A stretch of DNA of 64,000 nt from Valencia hispanica (lineage: Eukaryota > Chordata > Actinopteri > Cyprinodontiformes > Valenciidae), in the NCBI GenBank assembly GCA_963556495.2, contig OY747713.1:26909961-26973960 (forward strand), given 5' to 3'. Of the stretch, positions 45,431 through 56,689 are shown one piece after another (within the stretch, counting starts at the first letter, position 1; each line of letters opens with the position of its first letter). Made by a program: the position numbers and the translations under genes. Under the pieces are notes generated by a model, which worked only from the letters and a program-made list of their open reading frames with translations, did not search any database and was not told the DNA's origin.

Positions 45431-46023
45431 TTGATTATAATTATTGATGCTCAGAAAACCAGACAACAACTTTTTATTATTAATAGTTTCAACAGGATGA
45501 TCATAAATGGAGCTGAATACTACTGTCTTTGTGATACTGGGGCATGCAGAACAGTTTTAACTGCACCACCTCCCAAAACTATTTATTCCAGAGAAGAAGT
45601 TTTTGTGAAACTGCCAGTGGTCATGTGGGAAAGCACCATTTAACCAAACCCATGCAAGTAATCGATAAAGAAACGGGGAAGAGCACTGGCTGCTCTGTCC
45701 TAATAGATCCAACCTGCCCTGTCAATCTGTTGAGAGATCTAATGTGCAAATTGGGAATTTTAGTTGTATCAACCCCCTCTGGCATGAAGGCTGAAATCAC
45801 TAATAACGATGACACAGATGTTTTTGTAGTCCATGGGGCTGGGCTACCACATTATTACTGGTACTTGGACCTAGAAAATCAACTCTCTGCAAGAGAACTG
45901 ATCAAATTGACAAAAAACAAGGGATTACAGGGTGAGTTCATGCCAGCAGATGAACTGCATGTAACTATGAGATACAAACAAATTCCAGGCCCTGACCCCT
46001 CATACGATACACAGTTTCATTAA
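45431..46023 (+). pseudogene. ERV protease, frameshifted
   Basis: The active-site triplet D-T-G is encoded at 45533-45541, in the context C-DTG-A typical of retroviral aspartic proteases, which cleave Gag and Gag-Pol as dimers. The first frame stops at 45643; the second (45544-46023) carries the rest, including a NLLRDLM stretch that corresponds to the conserved (G)RDxL helix near the protease C-terminus. The shift lies near 45600. A start codon is not expected. Confidence 0.8.
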
Positions 46024-46419
46024 TTAACTGATCTGGCCATAACAATACAACATTTGTTCGTTACAAGCGATGGGAACGCTGTGTGCTCTGTGCTCCTGTC
46101 ACAACAGCAGGAGCACCTTGCATACATCACAACCCCACGTATTTCCGTGTGCAAAAACAGAAACACACGATGGAAAGATATGGGCCCGGTACTGAGAAAA
46201 GCGGAAGCAGATAAATATGTCAAAACAGAAAGGCCAGGGTGGTTCAGGGGAGAACAAACTAATACCCAGCATCTTACTCTGGGCTGGAGAGTAAAAATAA
46301 CACCAAAAATACATATTGATGCGTGACAAACCACCACAGCTGCATATGTAAATCTCGAGCAGTACCCAGAACTCAAAACCATACCATCACAACTATGGTC
46401 AAAAGGCCCTACTGATGTA

Positions 46420-47218
46420 GGATTAATTAAAGGATGTCAACCTGTACGGATTCAAGCGGCAACAAATACCAGACCAAACATAAGACAGTATCCAATAAGC
46501 CCTGAAGCTAAGACCGGCATAGAACCCGTGATAAAGAACATGTTAAAATCAGGAATACTTCGTGAGGCACCAGAATCAACTTGTAATACCCAAATTTTTC
46601 CTGTCAAAAAGCCAAAAAGCAATGATTGGCGCATGATACAAGACCTTCGCGCAGTGAACGACGCTGTCATCCACGTAATACCAGACGTACCGAACCCCCA
46701 TTCCATATTAAACCAAATAACACCCGATAAATCTTACTTTTCAGTAACTGATCTCAGCAATGCATTTTTCTCAGTACGAGTGCTCCCTGACTCTCAATCC
46801 TGGTTTGGATTTATGTTCAATAACAAAAAGTACACATACACACGATTACCACAAGGTTTTTGCAACAGCCCCCATGAATAAACAACTGCATTAAGACAAT
46901 CTATGTCCACGTATATCATCCCAGCACACTCACAAATGCTTTTGTATGTGGATGATATACTGGTCACAGCAGACACAAAACAACACTGTAAATAAACGAC
47001 CCTGACAGTGTTGCAGCACTTGTATGAAAATGGACACAGCTTCATTACACAAACTGCAGCTATGGCAACCCTCCGTGACCTATTTAGGTCACACACTCTC
47101 AGCAGAAGGGAAATCACTTCTGCCTGACAGAAAGCTTGCTATTCAAAATGTGCCAAAACCAATCACAAAAAAGCAAGTAATGTCCTTCTTAGGACTCTGT
47201 AACTTCTGCAGAACTTAG
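46420..47218 (+). pseudogene. ERV reverse transcriptase with internal stops
   Basis: The frame includes an RQYPIS entry motif (about 46482), a WRMIQDLRAVN block (about 46627-46660), VTDLSNAFFSV with the first catalytic Asp (about 46746-46778) and LPQGFCNSP (about 46846-46872). A TAA follows at 46879-46881. The catalytic YVDD is in the same frame at 46945-46956. Thumb sequence with YLGHTLSAEGK is in a different frame at 47024-47218. The enzyme copies viral RNA into DNA in relatives; this copy is dead. Confidence 0.85.
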
Positions 47219-47219
47219 C

Positions 47220-48140
47220 TCCCTGATTATGCCGAAACAGTACAGCCAATCCAAAACATCATTTATGGAAACAACCTTGCACCTAATGAAAAAGTGCAAT
47301 GGACTACAGCAGCAGAACAATCTTTTGTCAAACTAAAAACTTTGTTACAAACCAATGTTGTACTCGCACGGCCTGACTATACAAAACCTTTTTTCCTGTC
47401 AGTGGATGCAGCAAACGGATTCATGAAAGCTGTACTAACTCAAAAACACGGCTCTGTTCGGAGGCCAATTGCATATTATTTAAAAAAATTAGATTCCATT
47501 GCATCAGGCCTTCCAACTTGCGTTCAAGCCTGTGCAGCTGCAACAGAAGCTGTAAATCAATCTGCAGAAATAGTGTTATAACATCCACTAGTCCCACACT
47601 CAGTGTCCTTAGTTCTGTTGCAAACACAGTTACCATTTTTGACACATAATAGGCATCTGACCTATGTGTCCACCCTGCTGTCACAGTCTCACATAACTGT
47701 GACCAGATGTGGATGTTTAAACCCAAGCACTCTCCTACCCTCAGTGGAGAACCACACTGCTGCAAAACAACAACAGATGAGCACACTAAACCTCGTGCTG
47801 ACATTTTAGATCAACCACAGCCTACTTTCATTTTCCTTTTTGTTCGACGGGTCGGCATCAAAAAATAGCACAGGCAGGAACTGCGTAGGCTATGCCGTTA
47901 TGAACGAAACTAAAGTGATGGAAGCAAAACCTCTATCATCAGCATACTCGGCAAAAACAGCTGAATTGCATGCTGTTATTCGTGCGTGTGAGCTCCATAA
48001 AAACAAGGAAATTAATGTGTTCACAGACAGCCTATGTGTACTCTGCTGTACATCACTTTGCAAAAATTTGGCAAAACAGAGGAATGATCACATCCTCTGG
48101 AAAACAACGTACCCATGCAGCCTTGCTTACTAAATTGCTA
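47220..48140 (+). pseudogene. ERV connection and RNase H domain, broken
   Basis: Part one (47294-47581) is the RT connection region, with an F-L-S-V-D-A start to the RNase H-like fold and an RPIAYY-type segment. Part two (47840-48133) is RNase H proper: FDGSA (first acidic residue), AELHAVI (Glu) and FTDS (Asp). Frames shift at least twice, and stops lie near 47581 and 47806. RNase H removes the RNA strand during reverse transcription. Confidence 0.75.
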
Positions 48141-48911
48141 GAGGTCATACAATTACCAAAGGCCTTGGCCTTATGCAAATGTCAAGCACACCAAGCAGAT
48201 GACACATACATCACAAAAGGAAACAACTTAGCTGACAAAGCAGCTAAATGGGCAGCAATAAATGGAGGTGTAGAACAAACCATGGTGTTACACCCAATAG
48301 ACCTCACTGTTCTTAAAGATGGCAGCTCTGATGAGTCATGGGTTGACCTATGTCTCAACAGGGGGGATGGTAAATCTAGTAAACTATTCATTCCATACTA
48401 TAAATTTTCTGACTATGCAAAAAACTTTTGCAGAAAATGCATGACCTGTTTGAAACACAATGCTCAAGGCAGACTGAGACCTAAACGAGGGGCACTCCCA
48501 GAACCCCCTCACCCTTTCGCAGAAATACACATGGACTTTATTGAATTATCATATGCGCAGGGATTCAAATACGGCCTAAAGATAATAGATAAATTCTCCA
48601 AATGGCCAGAGATAAATCCTTCAAAGAACTGTACAGCAATGACTGTAGCAAAGCATCTTTGTATGCATTACTTCCCTACATATGGAATACCTAGGATCAT
48701 CAGATCAGACAATGGCACACATTTTGTTAATGAAATATTAACGTACTGTGCAACAACGCTAGGATTTGAGTTGAAAAATCATTGCTCATATCACCCACAA
48801 AGTGCAGGACTAGTGGAAAGAACGAATGCCACAATAAAAGAAAGATTGAGAAAAACATTGACTGAAACCGGAAGGCAGTGGCCTGATTGTTTGTCGCTAG
48901 TAAAACAATGA
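47970..48911 (+). pseudogene. ERV integrase, catalytic core readable
   Basis: This 313-codon frame begins in RNase H sequence read out of frame and continues into integrase. The zinc-binding HHCC domain is only partly visible (CRKCMTC). The catalytic core shows HMDFIEL (first Asp), RSDNGTHF (second Asp) and GLVERTNATIKERL (Glu), the D,D(35)E triad. A TGA stops it at 48909-48911, before the C-terminal domain. The enzyme joins proviral DNA ends to host DNA in relatives. Confidence 0.85.
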
Positions 48912-49019
48912 ATGAGAATCACAGCAATTCATGGGGGTCTAACCCCATTTGAAGTTGTACATGGAAGAAGGTTTTTCCTTCCATATATGAATGAACCTCT
49001 AACTAACCTCTAACTAAGA

Positions 49020-49295
49020 GTGACAGAGAAAACAACATTAGCTGAGTGGATGGTACACATGTTTAATGAAAGACAAGTAAAAGAACCCAATGATCTTCCA
49101 GAATGTTCTGTTCCTATTTTGCAGAATCTGCAGCCTGGAGACAGGGTCCTCATTAAGGTCCTGAGACGTGACCACTGGGCATCCCTGCAGTGGGAGGGAC
49201 CATATCAAGTGCTCCTGACAACTCCGACAGCTGTAAAGATATGGATCCACGACTCTCACTGCAAAAGTGTTACACTGGGTGAGCAGACATCATAA
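49020..49295 (+). pseudogene. ERV integrase C-terminal (GPY/F) domain
   Basis: The frame has a GDRVLIKV stretch, then [17 protein letters not shown], a classical GPY/F module of gamma- and epsilon-type retroviral integrases. It is separated from the catalytic core by stops (48909-49019). It ends just before the env leader region. Confidence 0.8.
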
Positions 49296-49386
49296 TCTAC
49301 TATTAGAGTAGCAACGAAGTCCGGCTACAAAGGGGCCAGGAACTAATAAGGACCTGGCGTCTCAACCCCGGTGAAGAAAAGAAGAC

Positions 49387-50129
49387 ATGGCCACCCTGCA
49401 GAGATGGATCCAGACCACGCTGGTCCTCATCACTGTCCTCCTGTTATCACAGCGACTCCCACCTGATGACCCCGCAGAGGAAAAAGAAAGAAAAGAAAGA
49501 TCATCAAGCTCAGACCCGACAACATGCTCCACTTCAATAACAAAGAATAACCTTTTCTGTGTACCTACTAACCAGACTCAAAGTACATCCTGATCAAAGG
49601 ACAAGGTGAGACTCGTTTCAAACCTGTTATCAAGACTGAATTCAAACCTGAACAATCTGTCACACAACCTGGAATCGACAACACATGGTATATTGCTATG
49701 ACACGCATCGTTCAAGCTGCACAGATCAACTCATCCTGTTACACATGTTCCCTGATGCCACATACACTCCAGCAGTCTCCATTGCTGAAGCCTGTTCCAC
49801 TGACTGTATCTGACATGTTCTGTGTTTTGCGAGGAATGTATCAAGCGACTCCTGCTAAAGCTTCTCCAACCAAATGGTCACATTTGAATGTGACAGGACT
49901 CCCTAATTGCACTCAGTGGAAGGACAATTTGCTTAGACTGAATGGAACAGATATATATAAAAATGCTGATTTAATTAAACCTGTACTTGCTATTGATGTT
50001 CATGAACTGCCTACATCTTTTCCTGTTTGTTTCAGTCGAAACTATACTGGCCTTAAACGTGGCATTTATGTAGGAACCAGAGCGGGATGTGAACAAATCC
50101 TGCCATCTACCTGTGGCCCTGCTCCTTAA
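49387..50129 (+). pseudogene. ERV env, leader and surface-subunit part
   Basis: ATG 49387 opens a 68-residue frame with a hydrophobic signal-like segment at residues ~10-21 and a Pro/Glu/Lys-rich part after it. A TGA at 49591-49593 ends it. A second open piece (49698-50129) has several Cys and N-glycosylation sequons, as expected of a surface subunit. Divergence from known env proteins is large here, and the assignment rests on position between integrase and the transmembrane subunit. Confidence 0.6.
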
Positions 50130-50195
50130 TTTAATGATTCCACCAGCTTCACCTCACAACACAGCACAGCTTATGCTACTAACTTAACCAGTCAT

Positions 50196-50960
50196 TTGCC
50201 TAATAATGAATACACCACATGGCCCTCAGATGGAGGATGTTCTAGTCCTACTAGCACTGCATGGTTATGTGGAACAGACATTTATCAAATCCTCCCATGG
50301 GGATGGACTGGTACATGCACTTTAGTACAATTAAGTCCCACTGTCACCTTACACACACAGTTAGTCTACTCCACTCATCACTATCCACAGTACAGACAAA
50401 AACGAGATAATACAATTCAGGAAAATACAATGACTAGCTTTGGAAAAAAATTTGCCTCAGGAATTTTACCCTGGTACGGAGCTGTAAATAACGCGCACAA
50501 CATTGATAAGCTCCATGTTCAATTAGAAAATCTCACTGCCATCCTAACCAAAGGCATGTCCTCTCTACCTCCTTTCATTGTAGCAACTCGAAACATGCTG
50601 ATGCAACACCAGTTTGCCTTAGACTTACTCTTAGCCTCCTCCGGAGGATTGTGTCATGTAATTGGTGAAAAATGTTGCACTTATATTCCTGATGCCTCAG
50701 GAAACATCACTGAAAGTGTTGTACATATGAATGACCTGCTTGCACAAATGAAAAAAGACGATGTTCTATCCTCTGAGCAGGGCTGGGACATTTGGTCCTG
50801 GCTCTGGTCTGGCACATAGACGGCTAGACTGTTAAAAATCTTAGCTCCGTTAGGATTTATTATGCTTATGTTTTGCCTTTCTACCACATGTATTATTCCT
50901 TGTATCCGTTCAATGATTGGAAAGATGATAACTGTTACCCTAGTGAATTACACAGCTCTG
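50196..50960 (+). pseudogene. ERV env, transmembrane-subunit part
   Basis: The frame 50196-50819 contains a furin-type RQKR at 50394-50405, which would separate the two subunits, a heptad-like region, and a CX6CC motif at 50652-50678 of the kind that forms a disulfide between subunits in gamma-type retroviruses. A TAG at 50817-50819 ends the frame. A hydrophobic membrane-spanning segment and a short basic tail are in another frame at about 50836-50960, so a frameshift removes the anchor. The frame also lacks a start. Confidence 0.8.
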
Positions 50961-51096
50961 CAAACTCATGAAGAAGCGGAAGATCGCTTCAGAGCTATAA
51001 TGGAGCTATAATGGAAGATGATTTTGTGTAAACTTATGATAACATAGCAAGAAGTCATGTTTGATGAACAATTTACAGAAATTATCAGAATGATAA

Positions 51097-51107
51097 ACAG
51101 GGGGGAA
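51097..51107 (+). promoter_or_regulatory. ERV polypurine tract
   Basis: acaggggggaa directly precedes the 3' LTR start TGTTAGAAGG, the position of the plus-strand primer for reverse transcription. Confidence 0.75.
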
Positions 51108-51526
51108 TGTTAGAAGGATTTTTATTTACTTGACTACTGTTATCATATAGTGCTTACGTTCTACCCTATAACCAAAATGACCTGCCTTACATATAACCTC
51201 AAAGTATTACTTCTTCTCTGTCTCTCTGTAAATATACTTGCTCTTCTACTGTTCTCAGCCTTTGAAGAACACTGTACTATCTCATACCCTATTTCACATA
51301 ATGTATCTTAAGTAACATCTGTTTAAGCTGCCCTCAACTGTGTGAATATAACGCCCACATTGTTGTGTGACTTTTTTGTGACTTTGTATAAATAAACCCA
51401 GCAGGGCAGCAGCCCCCTTGTAGTTGATGCTCCAGTGCCAGGTTGCATGAGCTGCTTCCCTTGCTTGCAAGACAATCTCTCTGTCTCAGCCTCCTTATTG
51501 TCGAGGAACGGTGTTTCTCCTTCACA
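51108..51526 (+). mobile_element. ERV 3' LTR
   Basis: It starts TGTTAG after the polypurine tract and ends TTCACA at about 51526, giving TG...CA. A tataaataaa (51388-51397) combines a TATA-like and an AATAAA signal, followed by a GC-richer R-U5-like part. Beyond 51526 the I-clade LINE coding sequence (minus strand) begins, so the LTR sits inside or against that LINE. No second LTR is seen in the window. Confidence 0.75.
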
Positions 51527-53290
51527 CCCAGCATTCCAAAAGTACCTCCTTTGTGGGATGCGTGTCACCATGTCCACCAAGATGAACCCAGTAATTCACA
51601 GACATTTGCTTCTTCCTAAGATCTAGAGGCATTTCTCCCATCTCCACCTGTAGGGCATTGAATGGAGATGTTTTAAAAGCTCCACAGCAAACTCTAAGAG
51701 CTTGTGACTGCAGAATATCCAAAACATCCAATACAGAAGAAGCTGGCAAACTGTATGACACACAACCATAATCAAAGACAGATCTAATTAACATCTGGTA
51801 AAGTCTTTTCAAAACAGAGGAGCTCGTTCCCCGGGTACACACCTCATAACATTGATGACTTTTTTGCATTGGTTCCAATTTGGTCAACATGCTCACTCCA
51901 TGTCAGGCGCGAATCAAACACAACACCTAAATACTTGAAAGAGCTCACGTTTTCAATTCCCTTATCATACAGTTTCAATTTCAAAGTCACGCTCACTTTT
52001 CTTTTGGTGAAGAACATCATTTTTGTTTTTACACCAAAAAACGGAATCCCCTGTCAAATCCCCACTCAACCACAATGTTTATAGCATCCTGGATCTTGCC
52101 CACTTGGTGCTCAATATTTCTTCCTTTTTTCCATAACGCACCATCATCAGCAAACAAAGACCTGCCAATTCTCTCAGGTACATCAGAAAAAACATAATTA
52201 AACATTATGACAAAAGCAGGGGACTAATCGTACTTCCCTGCGGCGTTCCATTCTCAACTGTGCACTGACTAGAAATCTTATGGTGCATTTCAGTTGTCCT
52301 CGGAACTCATTTTTCTGAGATAAGTTAGCCGGAAATGACACAATGAACTAATTTTCCGAGCTGCGAGCTCGTATGTTTCAGAAGACTCCAAGATTCTACA
52401 TTTAAAGATGGCTGCATCTAGTACTACCAGTAAGTAGTTGTCGTCTTTATTTTTTTCTCATTTATATGTTCTGTTTTCATTCTGTTTGCAATGTAAGTAC
52501 TACAGAGTAGTTGTTATTATTGTTATTGATAATTACATTGTTGCAAAAAGGAAAACTTGCAAACGTTGCCGCCAAAATTGGTGTTTATGGTTTTTACTGT
52601 TACTGGTGTGTATGTTTTTACATTTGAGTTGTTATTTTTTCTGGTTGTATGTGGCATAAAACTGTAAAAGGTCATACGTCCATATTTTCCGAGCTGGAAC
52701 ACAAAACGAGCTCATTGCGTCATTTCTGCATCGGAAATTCTGAGTTCTGAGGACAACTGGAGCGCACCATTAGACCCAATTCGCACTTGGATTTTCCTAC
52801 CAGAAAGGAAGTCTCGGATCCAGTTGAATGTCCTTCCACCAATACCCGACTTGTGGAACTTGATTAAAAGCTCTTCCTGCCACAACATATCATATGCCTT
52901 TTCTATATCAAAAAATACTACTAAAACAGACTCTTTATTGGACTGAGCTTTTCTAACAACATTTTTAAGTCTAATAACAGTATCAGTTGTGTTTCAAGCT
53001 TTTCTGAAACCACTTCGACGATTGGCTAAAGCCCTTGTCTCCCCAATTCTAGGGACAGTCTTTCCGTTATCATACAGTACGTTCCATCAGCTTGCACAAA
53101 TTCGACGTAAGAGCAATTGGCCTGTAGCTACCGGGTTTAGATGGATCCTTCCTGGGCTTTCTGATTGGCACAATCACAGCCTCCTTCCAAGTGCTTGGGA
53201 GCTTTACCTTAATCCAAACTGTATTAATCAAACACAGCAGTTTTCTAAGCGCTTCCATACCAATGTTCTTCAACATTAAATAACAAATTT
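51527..53290 (-). pseudogene. I-clade LINE reverse transcriptase, broken
   Basis: Minus-strand order: WKEAVIVPIRKPRKDPSKPG and SYRPIALTSNLCKLMER (53190-53075), a palm segment, ENGTPQGS-type motif at 52232-52255 and FADDGALW with the catalytic pair at 52143-52154. After that a frame at 51522-51896 gives the post-RT region: RLYQMLIRSVFDYGCVSY, LQSQALRVCCGAFKTSP and MPLDLRKKQ. The sequence is characteristic of I/Nimb-type LINEs. Stops are frequent between blocks, and a MITE (52281-52769) interrupts it. Confidence 0.8.
52281..52769. mobile_element. Harbinger-like MITE, TTA target duplication
   Basis: Inverted ends TGGTGCATTTCAGTTGTCC and TGGTGCGCTCCAGTTGTCC (two mismatches), flanked by TTA at 52278-52280 and 52770-52772. 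The first TGGTGC matches the Harbinger-like MITE at 13145-13600. The 489-bp interior contains a short ATG-led stretch followed by a splice-donor-like gtaagtag (about 52391-52435), perhaps left from a parental first exon. Confidence 0.85.
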
Positions 53291-53299
53291 GATCCTTTC

Positions 53300-54660
53300 T
53301 TGGGGCTGTGGGCTTTGTCTTCTAAAGCGCTCTTTCCTCCAGAGAAAACCACACATCCAAATTAATGTCTATACAGGTCTTCCTTACTAGAGCCTCTGGA
53401 TACTGTGGTTTAGTTTGACACATTCTGTCTTTTCCCAACACCCATATGTTATCAGAGTAATGAACCATAGAAAACATTTTTACCATAACCTCAACTTTTT
53501 CCTGATCTGTTACATTGGTTTGTTGGCCTGAGGTTAGAACTGGATAATCCCATTCCCGCCAGTCACCTCCCATCTTTCTGACCATGCCCCAGACATCTCC
53601 CACTGGAGTGGTTCTTCCTATTTTAGAGCAGAAGAATCTCCAATTTCTCTGCTTTGCCTGTCTCACTGTTCTCCAGACCACTGCCACTGCATGCAATAAT
53701 GGCTTGCATGTCAAGGGTTCTTTGGATAAATGTAAACGCCTTGTTTCTTTCCTTTACAGCATTTTGACATTCCTTTGCCCGCCATGCCACCAAAACTCTA
53801 CATTCTTTGCCTTTACTTGTCGAGATTGAGGCATGCGCGGCTACCATAATTACTTCAATAAACTGATTATTCAAATGGTCAACGCTATCACTCATCAACC
53901 TTGTCAATCGTTTCCTCACATAATTTTTGGAACTTTGTCCAGTCAGCCCTATGAAAAATCCACTTCTTATTCACCTCTCTTGGAGTTACCTGAATCTTAC
54001 CTCCAAAATCCCATAAAACAGGATAATGGTCACTTCCTACAGTAGTGTCTGTTCTGATGGTCCACTGACTTCTTCCTGCAAAGACATTTGAAACCAGTTT
54101 AATCCAATACTGAGTCCGTTCCATTTACAACATTGCATCTGGTGCCCCAGCCATCATTCAGACACACCAACTCACATGCATCCATCAATTCCTCAATCAC
54201 ACTACCTTGAAGATATTTGTGTGTACCTCCCCATACTCTACTATGGGCAATTAAATCCCCACACCAAATAACTACAACATGTATTGCCTTCAATTGAACG
54301 AAGATGCATCAGCTCCAGTCTGGCGCAAGAGTCGTAGAAATTAACAATGTCAGTTGGTTTATTCCCGTCCCAAACTTCGATGGCAATATACTCTAGATCA
54401 TTACCTTTACCCAAGAGTCAGTATGGGAAGTCTTGTTTGACAAATACTGCACATCCTCCCCCTCCACCAGTCCCTGTCCCTGACATTTCTTATTACATTA
54501 TACACATACAACACAAAATCAAGGAAGATTTAAGCCAAGATTCCTGTATACAAATGACATCCAGTTTAACATTAAGTTCTTTGATGAAATGCTGAAACTC
54601 CTGCCCATTGGCCAACAGACTCCTTGCATTCCATTGGAGGATAAGAACCATGACTTATCA
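53300..54660 (-). pseudogene. I-clade LINE endonuclease and linker, decayed
   Basis: The minus strand starts with LQWNARSLLANGQEF (about 54640), the N terminus of an apurinic-type endonuclease, and IQESWLK carrying its catalytic Glu. An SDHYPVLWDF segment (about 54040-54010) matches the SDH active-site block that ends the domain. Then comes a linker with CFACKQRNWRFFCSK-like sequence (53714-53600). Many stops and frame changes. Confidence 0.65.
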
Positions 54661-54699
54661 TAAGTCATAAGTCCTTGACTGATGACTGAGGTGGTCACT

Positions 54700-55632
54700 C
54701 ACGTCTTCCCATGTCAGTCCTGCTAAACTCAGGTGTTTAGCTGCCGCTTTAACAATAAGCTGAATTTTCTCCTGCTTATTCGTGATATTCGTGGTCTCCA
54801 CCACACCGAGCACATCTCCTCTTTTCCTTACAGTTCTGTCCAAACCGTTCACAGTTAAAGCACCTCAGTGGTTTCGGAACATAGACTCTTACTGGATAAC
54901 AAATGAAACCCAAAAACACTTTTCTTGGCAGATTTCTTTCTTCAAAATGAATCCGGATACTTACACTATCCATCTTAGTTCCTCATTTTGTTGCTTTCAT
55001 CCTGTCCACAGAAATCCCTTTTCCTCCTTTGATTTTGCTTTTCAGATCATCCATTTTCACACTAATGGGGACCCAAGAGATTACCCCCTTGCACCCACCT
55101 CCCTGCTGTGTACCCACTTGCCCAACATTATCCACTTTTAACTTCCCCAACTGGTTTAAGTTCAAATCCTTGCTGAGGTGCTTTTCATTTGCACATTGCA
55201 CAAGAAGATTTCCATCTGACAGCAGAAACTATATCTCCCACTTTACTGTTAAGTTCAGCTGTCAAAAACGAACAGACTCAGTTTTTTAACATTGACTTGT
55301 ATTCTTTCATTGAATCTCGAAATAACAAACATTTTTGTTTTTTCTCTAGCTGCAAGGGGATTGCCATCACTACTACTGCTGCCACTTCTTTTACGCTTTT
55401 CCCTCCTCTGCTCACTTAGTATTAGCTCCAGAGGAATTTCCCCCTCCTCGTCTAAATGTATGAGATCTCCCCAGTTGCCCAAAGCTGGCCCACTCACGGA
55501 ACAGTTGAGCTCATCCGCCGCCAAGGGTGGACTGGCAAACAGATTTGAATTTACCGCATTTTTCCAACCAGTTTTGCCAGCAGAAGCTGTCGTCATAACC
55601 CCTTTGTCTGCACCTGACCCAGTCCTCTCCAC
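54700..55632 (-). pseudogene. I-clade LINE ORF1 with zinc knuckle
   Basis: The likely start is Met 55632 (MERTGSGADKG). It reads through a Ser/Lys-rich region, changes frame near 55255, continues as LNQLGKLKVDN and GVISWVPISVKMDDL (55201-54983), and then as VSIRIHFEERNLPRKVFLGF and YVPKPLRCFNCERFGQNC plus RRCARCGGDH (54973-54776), a CCHC-type knuckle pair for RNA binding. Several frame breaks are present. Confidence 0.7.
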
Positions 55633-55740
55633 GTTACAATTTGAGACAATAAAAAACAGCTCCCTAAGCTTAGAATCTGCTAAACATGGTTTTTACGAGT
55701 CTCATTGCCCAACTGTGCTGTCAGTCTCAATTTTGTGAAT

Positions 55741-56279
55741 ATGGCTTCATTATATTGACTCTGACGATTCCAAAGAGGTGTCACTCATCCAAATCGACCA
55801 GTCAGTCACGGAGATACACCCCTGCGTACGGACCACTCAGTCTGAGGCTGACTTCTTGCACCCCTCCTGTGGTGCGCGTGCATCCAGAGCGCATGAACCA
55901 AGGCCAGCGGAGAAGCGTCGGACAACAGTTCAGGTGAAGGGCGTAGAATTAGCATGGACAGAAGGGACATGTCCCCACCAGTATCCAGAGATTATTGAAT
56001 TGTCCCAACCAATAATTTGATCTCCTCCAGAAAAGAAAAACAAACCCCATAAAAAGCAAAAAAGAGAAAGAAAAATACCGATCTGTCAACATCTTATTCA
56101 CCTAGAGGTGCAGAAAGAGTTTAATTACGTTTCTACGGGTGTCCTACCTCCCGTAACATATATGACTAATGTGATTGGCTGTGCCTTTCCCTGCTGTCAG
56201 GTGAGACTCTGCAGCTATGTTTGGTTGTTAGCAGCGCCAAAACTGCAAGCAGAACTTTCCAGTCCGCGAGAGGACTCAG
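55741..56279. other. LINE 5' flank and unassigned DNA
   Basis: Probably the 5' UTR of the minus-strand I-clade LINE to about 56000, then unassigned sequence. There is no identifiable gene. Confidence 0.35.
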
Positions 56280-56395
56280 GTGCAACATGGGTGACACATG
56301 AGTGTCAAAAGCGAGTAAGGATGGCTGCAAAAAAGAAGAATTTGGACATGAGGAACTATTTTTCAAAGAAACCTGTAAGTCACTTAAAGTCAAGT
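56280..56395 (+). other. First-exon-like segment with splice donor
   Basis: ATG 56322 opens MAAKKKNLDMRNYFSKKP, which is directly followed by GTAAGT (56390-56395), a perfect donor consensus. Short basic starts ending in an aromatic NYF-type motif are seen at the N terminus of some hAT- or ZMYM-related proteins, but I cannot identify this one. No second exon was found nearby. It lies beside a partial palindrome-family copy. Confidence 0.3.
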
Positions 56396-56689
56396 TCGCT
56401 AATGAAATTTGTTCGTCATAAAAACTTTAGTGGCAATGCTACCCTTTGGCGCACGTCATACAGTCTCAAATTGTATGTAACTAAGAATTGTGTGGTTTGG
56501 AAACTTAACTGCACAACAAGCTGCCCACTATTAGTTATCTTACACCATGCATCTAAGAATGGCGCAGGTCTGTCCGCGCTTCCCCCAGGGAGCAAGGTGG
56601 GCATGCACTGTGTCATTTCTGTCATACTTTTTTTAGCCCATTCCCCGGCATGCAACAATTTTTGCGATTGGTTCGTCTTCAAAGCTGTT
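56396..56689. other. Unassigned DNA
   Basis: Possible beginning of the palindrome-family copy (cattccccggcatgcaac near 56640), otherwise nothing recognised. Confidence 0.3.

Larger units (their letters stand above)
43530..51526 (+). mobile_element. Endogenous retrovirus, class-I-like, decayed
   Basis: In plus-strand order: a gag fragment with zinc knuckle, a promoter-like insert, protease with DTG, RT with YVDD, RNase H, integrase with the D,D,E residues and a GPY/F end, env with furin site and CX6CC, a polypurine tract and a 3' LTR. The GPY/F integrase end and CX6CC env point to a gamma/epsilon-type (class I) relative. No 5' LTR, primer-binding site or gag N-terminus is visible, so the 5' part is lost. 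Each ORF is broken by stops or shifts; it cannot encode a virus. Confidence 0.85.
51527..55740 (-). mobile_element. I-clade (Nimb-like) LINE, copy 2
   Basis: Minus strand, 5' to 3': ORF1 with a CCHC knuckle (55632 to about 54700), endonuclease (about 54650-53900), RT (about 53290-52100) and post-RT region ending at 51527, where the ERV LTR starts. RNase H and the 3' end are therefore missing, although copy 1 retains them. Colinear with copy 1 from about 51527 to 53300. A Harbinger-type MITE sits in the RT. Multiple stops and shifts; inactive. Confidence 0.8.

Noticed and set aside
43530..51526. A possibly functional provirus or domesticated env
   Set aside because: Every ORF has stops or frameshifts, the env anchor is out of frame, the surface part is broken and the 5' LTR is missing.
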